From Aurantibacillus circumpalustris (GTDB lineage: Bacteria > Bacteroidota > Bacteroidia > B-17B0 > Aurantibacillaceae), in contig NZ_CP121197.1 of the NCBI RefSeq assembly GCF_029625215.1, forward strand, positions 4,464,001 to 4,528,000: 64,000 bases of DNA, written 5' to 3'. Under the pieces are notes generated by a model, which had not been told where the DNA came from, searched no databases, and saw only the letters and a program-made list of their open reading frames with translations. This document shows positions 26,464-33,701 of the stretch, in pieces. Position 1 is the first letter of the stretch. The number at the start of each line of letters is the position of its first letter. The position numbers and the translations under genes are program-made.

Positions 26464-26913
26464 TTATATTAGTCTCACAGTTGTCTGAATAATTATTACT
26501 AAAGTCACTGTCGCGATAATTATTGTTGAATTTTTAAAATTTGTATCATTTGTCAACGGAGCAAGTCTGTACTTTTCAAATAAGGTCGGCAAGTGAAAAA
26601 CAAGAGCAAGAATCATAAAATAAATATTGTATTGTCTTGCAAAATAATAGAAGTAGTCCGTAGAATTAATTTGGAAAGGTCCGCGTTTAAATAAAAGTAA
26701 ATTGTAGACGATTATAAATACAAAAAGTCCTATAAGCTCTTGAACTTTCTTATGTCTTAGAGTATAACCTAGAAAGAGTCCCAATAAACAGGTGTCGTAA
26801 CCCAATTTAATATTGTCATGATGCTCAGGAATTGCAAGTCCGATAAAGTACAAGAGTCCCCATGTCAAAGCTGAAGTTAATGCAATAATATTTCCGGTAT
26901 TATAATTATTCAT
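26464..26913 (-). CDS. Multi-pass membrane protein (array gene)
   Basis: The 149-residue protein starts MNNYNTGNIIALTSALTWGL (ATG at 26911-26913; a TTG three codons earlier is possible). Four or five hydrophobic segments are visible (about 8-26, 40-53, 62-77, 94-110, 130-148). There is no signal peptide and no recognised family. It is bounded by site e 18 bp upstream and site d 10 bp downstream, the tightest cassette fit in the array. Confidence 0.6.
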   Translation of the reverse strand: MNNYNTGNIIALTSALTWGLLYFIGLAIPEHHDNIKLGYDTCLLGLFLGYTLRHKKVQELIGLFVFIIVYNLLLFKRGPFQINSTDYFYYFARQYNIYFMILALVFHLPTLFEKYRLAPLTNDTNFKNSTIIIATVTLVIIIQTTVRLI

Positions 26914-26931
26914 GTCTGTCAAGCTTGCCTA

Positions 26932-27041
26932 TAACGTTTTCCAAGCAAGAGCCGTGCCTGTCGTCCGTAAAGTTAAATGTACGAATGTCCAGCGAAATGC
27001 CAAAATGCAAAATGAACAGGCATGGATTTTGCTTGGTGTTA
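26932..27041 (-). repeat. attC-like palindromic site e
   Basis: Ends TAAC (26932-26935) and GTTA (27038-27041). One arm reads GTTTTCCAAGCAAGAGCC then GTGCCTGTCG; the complement of the other reads ACCAAGCAAAATCC then ATGCCTGTT, about 20 paired positions, with about 4 extra nt in the first arm beside the end. The loop holds ACGAATGTCCAGCG. Confidence 0.72.
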
Positions 27042-27061
27042 CCACGCGTTTTTTATTGTCC

Positions 27062-27952
27062 TTATGTCGCAAATAAACCTGTCGAGAGAGCTAATTTTAC
27101 TCCAGCAATTACGATCTTATGTCCGAAGTCAAGTACGGTCGAAGCATTGGCACAGAGTTCAAGCACTTTACCAATTGCTCCTAAGTCTAAAGTGTCTTCC
27201 TTTTCAATGGCGGTCAAAGCCAATTCAACAATATCTTTGTCTTGTTGCTTTGAGTCTTTGAGAATTTGTTTAATTTCTTTTAGGACTTCAACAACATTGT
27301 CTTTGTTAAATGTATTGTTAATCGTACTTATATTGTGCGAGCCGAAATTTGCAATACCCTGATTGCCCATTTTTACGGTGATGTTCTGATAGTTTGTAGA
27401 ATTTTTGTTGTCCATATTGTTTTTAGCAAGAATGTGAGCATACCCTTCTGGAGTCATTTTCGCATTAACAAATGGAACATTTCCTTTACTAATAGCAGAC
27501 TTTAAAGAGGTAGGGTTTGCGAGCCTATTATAAAGGGCATTGTTGTCTTGTATATGCTTGGCGTCAACTAAAAGTACTAAAATATTTCGAATTTCTGTCC
27601 CTGTAATGTTTGGTGAATGATCTAAAACCAAATCTGTAATATCAACGAAAGCGCCATTGTAATATGTCGGAAATAAATGCTCAAGAATTTCTTCAGCAAG
27701 CGCTTTTCTCGGAGGAAATATTTTGTCATAGGAATAGCTGGTGAGAGCAATACCTTTTTGTGTCCGCATAACAGTGTATTTTGAATGAGCAGGCGCTACA
27801 AGTTTATTTTCAAGCATTTTTTCAAGTAAGTCGTCAATGCGAGTTATGGAGTCTTCGCCTAATTGTTCGAACATAGTGTCGATATAATATTGCGAGTCGG
27901 TGTCCATTTGCGAAAGTACTCCAAGTATCAATTCTTTGTCTGTCTTAGTCAT
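27062..27952 (-). CDS. Hypothetical protein, winged-helix-like N-terminus (array gene)
   Basis: The 296-residue cytosolic protein has no recognised family. The first 75 residues alternate helices and a short beta pair (KLVAPAHSKYTVMRTQKG) like a winged helix. A low-complexity beta stretch in the middle (NITVKMGNQGIANFGS, then NISTINNTFNKDN) resembles the linker repeats found before effector domains in several bacterial conflict proteins. It is followed by a charged helix (VVEVLKEIKQILKDS) and a hydrophobic C-terminal helix (about 265-296). A two-part sensor-effector layout is possible, but this is inference from composition only. Bounded by sites f and e. Confidence 0.6.
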   Translation of the reverse strand: MTKTDKELILGVLSQMDTDSQYYIDTMFEQLGEDSITRIDDLLEKMLENKLVAPAHSKYTVMRTQKGIALTSYSYDKIFPPRKALAEEILEHLFPTYYNGAFVDITDLVLDHSPNITGTEIRNILVLLVDAKHIQDNNALYNRLANPTSLKSAISKGNVPFVNAKMTPEGYAHILAKNNMDNKNSTNYQNITVKMGNQGIANFGSHNISTINNTFNKDNVVEVLKEIKQILKDSKQQDKDIVELALTAIEKEDTLDLGAIGKVLELCANASTVLDFGHKIVIAGVKLALSTGLFAT

Positions 27953-27987
27953 TTTGTTGTCGTCAGAGTCGGTCCAAAAATGCGTGG

Positions 27988-28077
27988 TAACGTTTGGCGA
28001 ATTTGCGCCGTTTTTTGCTTGTCCAAGTTATGCATTTGAGCGCTAACCCGCAAAAAATGGACGCGAATTTGCTGTTA
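27988..28077 (-). repeat. attC-like palindromic site f
   Basis: Ends TAAC (27988-27991) and GTTA (28074-28077). One arm reads GTTTGGCGAATTTGCGCC then GTTTTTTGC; the complement of the other reads AGCAAATTCGCGTCCA then TTTTTTGC. The loop carries TTGTCCAAGTTATGC and ATTTGAGCGCTAAC, very close to the loop of site c. Outside GTTA lies GCACACAGTTT, also shared with c. Confidence 0.72.
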
Positions 28078-28099
28078 TAAGCTGCCAGCCGCACACAGT

Positions 28100-28723
28100 T
28101 TATTGTTGCTTTTTGTCTATACTTTTTTTGTCGCGGTCATACATAAAAAAAGTTTTTTCAAACTCAGTCCCAAAACTGTCAAACGGAAATTTTTTGATAG
28201 TTTCATTTCTGTATGTCATTATACATATTTTATTTTTCTTGTCACAGTCTATACAAATTGGGTATTTCTCTTTTGCAGCAAGAGAGGTTGATTTAATAAT
28301 TGTGCTGTCCTTAATATAAAGTATGTCGGATTCATTAAATCCTCCGTCCGCAAACCATGAGGTCACACGAGAAGTGTCCTGAGAGTAATAGTAAGAATCT
28401 TCACGTTGATCATATATTAAATGAACATTCATAACTGTGTGCCAAGTACCAATCTTTCTGTCGTCAGCGTATTGTCCATAGAAGTAGTCCTGAACATAAT
28501 CACCTTTTTCAAGTTCGTCTGGCTTGTCGACCGGATTGTATTGAACTTTATAGTAAATCCACCAGCCTTGCTTTTTCGCAAATTTGTCCTTGCAATTTAT
28601 GCTGTCCGGAAAGTTGTCTGGGAGTGAATGAAAAAGTTTACGGTCGAATTTTTCGCACGTCTGAGAAAATGTCTGGCCGTAAATTAAAAGGAAAAATATT
28701 ATTGTCTTGCTGTATTTTGTCAT
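28100..28723 (-). CDS. Secreted MORN-like hypothetical protein (first array gene)
   Basis: The 207-residue protein has a signal peptide (1-20, ending QTFSQ) and short motifs such as GDYVQDYFYGQYADDRKIGTW that resemble the MORN-like repeats of YwqK-type proteins. It has a CIDCDKKNKIC segment near 160. The likely location is periplasm or outer envelope; function unknown. It is the first cassette-like gene after the recombinase, starting 26 bp from the TAAC at 28750 and ending 22 bp before site f. Confidence 0.6.
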   Translation of the reverse strand: MTKYSKTIIFFLLIYGQTFSQTCEKFDRKLFHSLPDNFPDSINCKDKFAKKQGWWIYYKVQYNPVDKPDELEKGDYVQDYFYGQYADDRKIGTWHTVMNVHLIYDQREDSYYYSQDTSRVTSWFADGGFNESDILYIKDSTIIKSTSLAAKEKYPICIDCDKKNKICIMTYRNETIKKFPFDSFGTEFEKTFFMYDRDKKSIDKKQQ

Positions 28724-28749
28724 GGGTCATTTGTCCGGCTGGTTGCTTA

Positions 28750-28829
28750 TAACTACCTTATACCCGCTACAAACATTCGGTTATCTTGCATATGGTACGC
28801 AGATAACCGCTACTCGGTAGCGGTTTTTT
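28750..28829. other. Candidate primary recombination site (attI-like) between recombinase and first cassette
   Basis: This interval differs from the other sites. It has TAAC at 28750-28753, then a perfect 9-bp inverted repeat CGGTTATCT (28778-28786) and AGATAACCG (28801-28809) around a 14-bp loop, then an overlapping hairpin ACCGCTAC-TCG-GTAGCGGT (28806-28824) followed by T5 on the plus strand. A CCCGCTAC unit also occurs at 28763-28770. The last hairpin looks like a plus-strand terminator, yet the genes on both sides run on the minus strand, so a recombination or regulatory role is more likely; that is inference. Confidence 0.45.
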
Positions 28830-28845
28830 AAATGTATAACTATTT

Positions 28846-29997
28846 CTATAAATAATCAAATGGCGAAGTTATCGTTTGTAAACTTTTAGTACTCACATGG
28901 GTATATATCTCGGTGGTTCTACTACTGCTATGCCCCAGTAATTCTTGTATATATCTTAAATCAGTGCCGTTTTCTAATAAATGAGTAGCATAGCTGTGTC
29001 TCAGCCAATGTAAGGTTACTGGCTTTTTAATGCTCGTTTTTAATAAATTAGTTTTTAAAACCTGCTGTAAACTCCTCTCGTCATACATACCACCGGGTTT
29101 TTGTCCCTCAAATAAATAAAGCCTAGGTTCGTGTATCTTATTATACTCTTTCAAAAGCACTAAAATCTTTGAACTTAATGGAGTAATTCTGTCTTTCCTT
29201 CCTTTCGACTGCTTTATAATTAATAAATTTCGATTACAATCTAAATGTTCTGGCTTTAATCTCAACAACTCTCCGCATCGTAAACCACAAGCGTAAATTA
29301 AACTCAACATGGCTTTATGCTTCAGATTACTAGTCTTTTCAAGCAATTCTTTTACTTCCTCCTTACTTAATATGTTCGGTAATAATTTAGGCCGTTTTGG
29401 CCTGTCTATTAATTCCGGGTCTAGTTTTTTGTTTTCAACTTTTCTGAAAAATAATTTTATAGCGCTCACAACCTGATTCTGGTAAGATGCCGAAAATTTG
29501 TTAGCCAAAATATAGTGGTTATTAAAATCAATTAGGTCATGGTTATTCAGATTCTCTGTGTTTTTTGTACTGTGATATCTTAAAAAAGTAGTTAAAGCAT
29601 CCGTATAGGTGTGTACCGTATTTTTACTATAGCGTTTCGACAACATCCATTTTTTAAACTCAGTCACTTTGGCTTTTTGCCTTTCGTTTAATAAACCTAA
29701 TCTGGAAGAAGGATGTTCTGTTATCCTCGCAGAACCAAGCACCAAAGCCGTGCTATTATTTTTAACAGTCGAATAATCCAACCAAGCTTTCCCCTTAAAC
29801 GCGTTGAATAATTCACTTAAAATCCCAGGTCTATTCTCGAAATACCAGGCCTTGTGTGTGTGACTCCATTTATAACCAATAAGCGATTTAACACATTGCT
29901 GCAATTCAGCATTATAAGTAAAGTGTAAAGAAATAATTTCCTTTTCACGGTGAATTAATTTGCTCAGCTTTATGGTTTGGGTAGTTTCCACAAACAA
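28846..29997 (-). CDS. Tyrosine recombinase with HARP-like N-terminal domain
   Basis: The 383-residue protein has three parts. Residues 1-75 resemble the HARP-like segment seen in some Bacteroidota integrases (HFTYNAELQQCVKSLIGYKW and KAWYFENRP). Residues about 105-185 form a core-binding SAM-like domain. Residues about 205-383 are the catalytic domain with all six residues: R240 (CGLRCGE), K265, H330 and R333 (HWLRHSYATH), H356 (LLGHSS), Y365 (IYTHVS). The gap between K265 and H330 is 65 residues, as in XerC/D, so the extra helix of integron IntI is absent, although the IYTHVSTKSLQTITSPFD tail is IntI-like. It probably acts on the palindromic sites downstream. It shares their strand rather than facing away as in most integrons. 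Confidence 0.9.
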   Translation of the reverse strand: MFVETTQTIKLSKLIHREKEIISLHFTYNAELQQCVKSLIGYKWSHTHKAWYFENRPGILSELFNAFKGKAWLDYSTVKNNSTALVLGSARITEHPSSRLGLLNERQKAKVTEFKKWMLSKRYSKNTVHTYTDALTTFLRYHSTKNTENLNNHDLIDFNNHYILANKFSASYQNQVVSAIKLFFRKVENKKLDPELIDRPKRPKLLPNILSKEEVKELLEKTSNLKHKAMLSLIYACGLRCGELLRLKPEHLDCNRNLLIIKQSKGRKDRITPLSSKILVLLKEYNKIHEPRLYLFEGQKPGGMYDERSLQQVLKTNLLKTSIKKPVTLHWLRHSYATHLLENGTDLRYIQELLGHSSSRTTEIYTHVSTKSLQTITSPFDYL

Positions 29998-30090
29998 AAT
30001 TACCTCTAAAAAAACACATAACTTGCTATACTTTGTAGCAAGTTAAATCGAAATCATGTTCTCACAAAAGTTCTGCGAAAAACTATCAAC

Positions 30091-30120
30091 AAAAAAACCC
30101 TTCTAGTTCTAGAAAGGGTT
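30091..30120 (-). terminator. Rho-independent terminator of icd
   Basis: AACCCTTCTAG pairs with CTAGAAAGGGTT (30096-30120, with one mismatch or bulge) and is followed on the minus strand by seven T residues (A-tract 30091-30097 on the plus strand). It lies 25 bp past the icd stop. Confidence 0.8.
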
Positions 30121-30144
30121 CTTAAATTATATCCTGAATAAAAA

Positions 30145-31374
30145 TTACTCGCCCAAAGCTTTTTTCAAATTAGTATCTAAAGCTTCTAAAAATTCTTCTG
30201 TATATAAAAAGTGTTCGCCATGTTTTACATTGTTTCCAAATGCACACACTGCTAGATCTTTTGTCATTTTTCCACTTTCAACAGTTTCAACACAAACTTT
30301 TTCTAATGTTTGACAGAAGTTAACCAAATCTTTATTTCCATCTAATTTACCACGGAACTCTAAACCTCTAGTCCAAGCAAAAATAGATGCAATTGGATTA
30401 GTAGAAGTTGGCTTACCAGCTTGGTGATCACGATAGTGACGTGTTACCGTGCCATGCGCCGCTTCTGCTTCCATTACTTTTCCATCCGGAGTAATTAATA
30501 CAGAAGTCATTAATCCTAATGAACCAAATCCTTGTGCTACTGTATCCGATTGTACGTCGCCATCGTAATTTTTACAAGCCCACACAAAATTTCCATTCCA
30601 CTTTAATGCCGAAGCAACCATGTCGTCGATCAAACGGTGTTCGTATACAATTCCAGCAGCTTCGAATTTTGATTTGTAATCTGCTTGATAAATTTCTTCG
30701 AAAATATCTTTAAAACGACCATCGTATTTTTTTAAAATGGTGTTCTTAGTTGACAAATACAAAGGCCACTTTTTTGTTAAGGCCACATTAAAACACGAGT
30801 GCGCAAATCCGCGAATCGATGATTCTAAATTGTACATGCCCATTGCAACACCTGCTCCTGGAAATTTAAAAATTTCATGCTCAATCACCGTTCCATCTTC
30901 ACCTTCAAATTTCATCGTTAATTTTCCTTTTCCTGGAACGACGAAATCTGTAGCACGGTATTGATCTCCAAACGCGTGACGACCAACAATAATTGGCGCC
31001 GTCCAGTTTGTTACCAAACGTGGGACGTTTTTACAAACGATTGGCTCACGAAAAACAGTACCATCTAAAATATTACGGATGGTTCCGTTTGGTGATTTCC
31101 ACATTTGTTTTAAATTAAATTCTTTTACACGCGCCTCGTCAGGAGTAATCGTAGCACACTTAATACCCACTTGATATTTTTTAATAGCCTCTGCAGCGTC
31201 AATCGTTACTTGATCTCCGGTAGCATCACGGTGTTCAACACCCAGGTCATAATATTTAATATCCAAATCTAAATATGGAACAATCAATTTGTCTTTTATG
31301 AATTTCCAAATAATACGGGTCATTTCATCCCCATCAAGTTCTACAACGGGGTTAGCTACTTTAATTTTGCTCAT
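30145..31374 (-). CDS. icd: NADP-dependent isocitrate dehydrogenase (eukaryote-like homodimeric type)
   Basis: The 409-residue TCA-cycle enzyme oxidises isocitrate to 2-oxoglutarate with NADP+. It begins [21 protein letters not shown] and shows the substrate-binding [19 protein letters not shown] and the metal/NADP region [20 protein letters not shown] and [11 protein letters not shown]. This is the subfamily II enzyme also found in eukaryotes, not the E. coli type. Its own terminator follows. Immediately outside the cassette array, it marks return to core genome. Confidence 0.97.
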   Translation of the reverse strand: MSKIKVANPVVELDGDEMTRIIWKFIKDKLIVPYLDLDIKYYDLGVEHRDATGDQVTIDAAEAIKKYQVGIKCATITPDEARVKEFNLKQMWKSPNGTIRNILDGTVFREPIVCKNVPRLVTNWTAPIIVGRHAFGDQYRATDFVVPGKGKLTMKFEGEDGTVIEHEIFKFPGAGVAMGMYNLESSIRGFAHSCFNVALTKKWPLYLSTKNTILKKYDGRFKDIFEEIYQADYKSKFEAAGIVYEHRLIDDMVASALKWNGNFVWACKNYDGDVQSDTVAQGFGSLGLMTSVLITPDGKVMEAEAAHGTVTRHYRDHQAGKPTSTNPIASIFAWTRGLEFRGKLDGNKDLVNFCQTLEKVCVETVESGKMTKDLAVCAFGNNVKHGEHFLYTEEFLEALDTNLKKALGE

Positions 31375-31489
31375 TTTTAAGGCGTTTTAAGATTTTTTTA
31401 AATAGAGCACAAATTTAGGAAAGCTAGTTGAACAGGCAAGTTTTTGGCAGGGTTTTTATAAGATTTAACGAAGACCTGATGACACAGAA

Positions 31490-31840
31490 TTCTTGAATTT
31501 AAGCAAGAATGGCTTCACATACTACATTTTTTGGGCGCTTGCCCATGAAGCTGAAAACGCCTTTAGTTAAATCTCGTCTGCGTTTCGCTTCGGTCTTAAA
31601 AGCCAGCGCACGATCTGGCCCAAAAGTTCACTGAACTTTTGTCCTGCTTTATCCCATTTGCCTTAGCTAAAAGCGGCTATGTTTGTGCGGGGTCTTTGCC
31701 CTTCGGGACACGTACGCACCAGCTGGCTCAAAAGTCTACAAGCCTTTTGCCCTGCCAAACAGCCGCTTTAAGCCAAGTCTTCGCGGGGATGCCGCTGTGG
31801 TCCCTGGCGCGAATTCTGCTATTTTTATTCCTGTTGTAAA
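31490..31840. other. GC-richer non-coding segment with internal short repeats
   Basis: No credible gene lies in 31375-32090. This part is clearly more GC-rich than its surroundings, with small palindromes such as GGGCGCTTGCCC (31531-31542) and AAAAGTTCACTGAACTTTT (31621-31639), and recurring units (CAAAAGTTCACTGAAC, CAAAAGTCTACAAGCC; TTTTGTCCTGC, TTTTGCCCTGCC). It ends in GATGCCGCTGTGGTCCCTGG, a form close to intergenic repeats common in Bacteroidota genomes. Open frames here have no family features and are not called. Confidence 0.5.
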
Positions 31841-32028
31841 ACCTCAGCGATATTCTGCGCCGAACTCCACAGACTCTGTGGTTAAACAGACTACAACAAA
31901 CCGCCAACTCTTTGTGTCCTTTGTGCAACACTTCGTGCCCTTTGTGGTTAAAAGTACAGAAACCACGAAGAACACAAAGAAGACACAAAGAAACACTGAG
32001 GAAATCAAAACCCTTTGTGATTAAAAGA
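31841..32028. repeat. Dispersed CTTTGTG/CACAAAG intergenic repeat
   Basis: After a weaker unit with ACTCTGTGGTTAAA (31872-31886), the sequence reads CTCTTTGTGTCCTTTGTGC, then CCTTTGTGGTTAAAA, then the inverse GAAACCACGAAGAACACAAAG and GAAGACACAAAGAAACACTG. The inverted arms meet at about 31950-31960. It is the same family as at 8168-8364. Confidence 0.75.
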
Positions 32029-32090
32029 ATATAAACACTTTCAAAGCGCCCCATATTTAACTACTTTAGCCAACACTTAAAAAAACAACC

Positions 32091-32312
32091 ATGTCAAAAA
32101 CTAAAATAACAGTAAATAACAACGGCTCTATCCGTTTAGAAGGAGATTTTGAAATTGTAGACAAAAGCGGCGCAGCATACGATTTAGCAGGGCGCGAAAT
32201 AGTTTCTTTATGCCGCTGCGGACTTTCAAAAAACAAACCATTTTGCGATGGTTCTCATAATGGACACTTTGAGCACGACGCGGTTGCATTTGCATTACCT
32301 CCAAAAAAATAA
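32091..32312 (+). CDS. CDGSH iron-sulfur domain protein
   Basis: The 73-residue protein carries the CDGSH signature CRCGLSKNKPFCDGSH with C41, C43, C52 and H56 as the ligands of a 2Fe-2S cluster. There is no membrane helix, unlike mitochondrial mitoNEET, so it is cytosolic. It probably works in redox or Fe-S transfer; the partner is unknown. The gene stands alone between two copies of the dispersed repeat. Confidence 0.92.
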   Translation: MSKTKITVNNNGSIRLEGDFEIVDKSGAAYDLAGREIVSLCRCGLSKNKPFCDGSHNGHFEHDAVAFALPPKK

Positions 32313-32399
32313 AATTTGACTTAGTTGTGTCTTTCTACATTTTAACGCTCTATGGATAAAAAAACAGAGCACACGAATAAACACTATGGAAAATTAATA

Positions 32400-32546
32400 A
32401 TCTTTGTGTCCTTTGTATAACACTTTGTACGCTTTGTGGTTATAAGAAGACAAATCACGAAGAACACAAAGTAGGCACTAAGAAATACAAAAAAACTCAA
32501 AATTCTTTGTGCCCTTTGTGTAACACTTTGTGCGCTCTGTGGTTAA
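32400..32546. repeat. Dispersed CTTTGTG/CACAAAG intergenic repeat
   Basis: It holds CTTTGTGTCCTTTGTATAAC, GCTTTGTGGTTATAAG, the inverse ATCACGAAGAACACAAAG, and a second CTTTGTGCCCTTTGTGTAAC closing with GCTCTGTGGTTAAAA at 32546. It occupies most of the spacer 32313-32557, where no other feature was seen. Confidence 0.75.
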
Positions 32547-32557
32547 AAAAGCGGGTT

Positions 32558-33682
32558 CTAAAAAACTTCCTCAATCAGTTTCTTTGCATTCAAAGTATTA
32601 TCAAAATTCTCAATTAAACTTTTTCTTTCATGACACAATTCATCCGTAAAATCCTTATGCATAGATTCATTAATTGACTGAATAAAGTTTTCTGCCGAAT
32701 CGGCAAGCCTTAAAGTTTTATTTTCTTTTATCCCCGTTCCAGAAATCATGTGGGTGTTGCAAATCACAAAACGTCCTTTAAACAACACATTTAATAATTT
32801 TAATTTCAATCCTGTTGGTTGCGCGGTATACAACACATGAATTTGTGAATTACGCAACAACTGTGTCATTTCTTCTTCATTAGGACTCACTCTTAATTTT
32901 ATATTTGAATGCTCTTTTACCAATTGAATCAAGAATTCAGGCGGATTTAAACCAGCAATGACAACGGGAAAATTTATTTTTGAAAAGACATGTTTAATCA
33001 ACCATACCGCTGCCTCATAATTTTCTGAAACACTTAAATTTCCATGAAAAAGAATATAATCTCCCTTTCCCGGTTTAATAGTTAAACTTGAATTTGGATG
33101 AAAACTTGCCAAATAAACAGACTTTACAGCTGGATATTTTTTATGGAAATAAGTAGTATCTTTTTGATTCACAGCAAGAATTAAATCTGCATATGCTACA
33201 ATGCTTTCAAAACGCTTTAGTTTCCATGCTTCAATTCTAAGGTAGATTCTTTTCGCGAAACGTTTTTCAGTTTTTGAGAGCTCATTGTAATAATCGTGTT
33301 CAATATTACTGTGACGGTAAATCTTCTTTCGATTTTTAAAGCGTTCATCATTTAATAAATAACAGGTATGCAATACTTCAAAAAGAATTGGAAAATCATT
33401 ACAGAGTAAATTTTTTTCTAGTTCTGCAGATTGCCTTGATTTTACTGTGTATGGAAGTAAAGACAAATTATTCAGCACTCCGGTTTTTCGTTCGTAATAG
33501 TAAACCTTTTCACATAAGTCCTCTAATTCCTTTGACGGATTTCGCCCATAAGTAAAACAATGAAGATGAATTTTAACACCAGCCTTTTTTAACCAATAAA
33601 GTTTGTAAAACACATCAATAACACCGCCATAATTAGCGGGAAAGGGGACATCGAAAGAAACAATATTTAAAGAATTACTCAA
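32558..33682 (-). CDS. Glycosyltransferase (GT-B, family 4-like)
   Basis: The 374-residue protein has the N-terminal LNIVSFDVPFPANYGGVIDV loop of a GT-B glycosyltransferase and a C-terminal half with KPGKGDYILFHGNLSVSENY, NFPVVIAGLNPPE and LLNVLFKGRFVICN. It should transfer a sugar from a nucleotide donor in the cytosol to an envelope glycan; the acceptor is unknown. It lies downstream of the B12-operon gene at 33702 with a 19-bp gap on the same strand, so read-through is possible although the function looks unrelated. Confidence 0.82.
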   Translation of the reverse strand: MSNSLNIVSFDVPFPANYGGVIDVFYKLYWLKKAGVKIHLHCFTYGRNPSKELEDLCEKVYYYERKTGVLNNLSLLPYTVKSRQSAELEKNLLCNDFPILFEVLHTCYLLNDERFKNRKKIYRHSNIEHDYYNELSKTEKRFAKRIYLRIEAWKLKRFESIVAYADLILAVNQKDTTYFHKKYPAVKSVYLASFHPNSSLTIKPGKGDYILFHGNLSVSENYEAAVWLIKHVFSKINFPVVIAGLNPPEFLIQLVKEHSNIKLRVSPNEEEMTQLLRNSQIHVLYTAQPTGLKLKLLNVLFKGRFVICNTHMISGTGIKENKTLRLADSAENFIQSINESMHKDFTDELCHERKSLIENFDNTLNAKKLIEEVF

Positions 33683-33701
33683 TCATTCAAAGATGCCAAT
33701 T

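Larger units (their letters stand above)
22412..29997 (-). mobile_element. Integron-like cassette array with tyrosine recombinase
   Basis: A tyrosine recombinase (28846-29997) is followed, on the same strand, by seven unrelated small genes. Between successive genes lie imperfect palindromes of 84-182 bp bounded by TAAC and GTTA (sites at 22838, 23501 truncated, 25131, 26370, 26932, 27988, plus a different structure at 28750). Gene starts fall 6-91 bp from a site and gene stops 10-75 bp from one, as in gene cassettes. Gene functions are unrelated and mostly membrane or secreted. An IS3-family element has inserted at 23589. Integrons are the nearest known parallel, but this recombinase lacks the IntI-specific insertion. 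Mobility is inferred. Confidence 0.65.

Noticed and set aside
26925-27362. A plus-strand gene of 145 codons opposite the array
   Set aside because: It crosses site e and runs antisense to the array gene at 27062-27952; the translation shows no family features.
22838-28829. CRISPR array or simple tandem repeat
   Set aside because: Spacing is several hundred base pairs with genes between, the stems differ between sites, and there are no cas genes.
28806-28829. Terminator of the recombinase gene
   Set aside because: The T-run follows the hairpin on the plus strand, while the recombinase and first cassette are on the minus strand.
28846-29997. Classical integron integrase IntI
   Set aside because: Tail and motif wording are IntI-like, but the K-H spacing leaves no room for the IntI-specific insertion, and the gene points the same way as the cassettes.
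31639-32054. Open frames of 66-113 codons on both strands
   Set aside because: They lie in repeat DNA, have low-complexity or implausible composition, no family features, and overlap each other.
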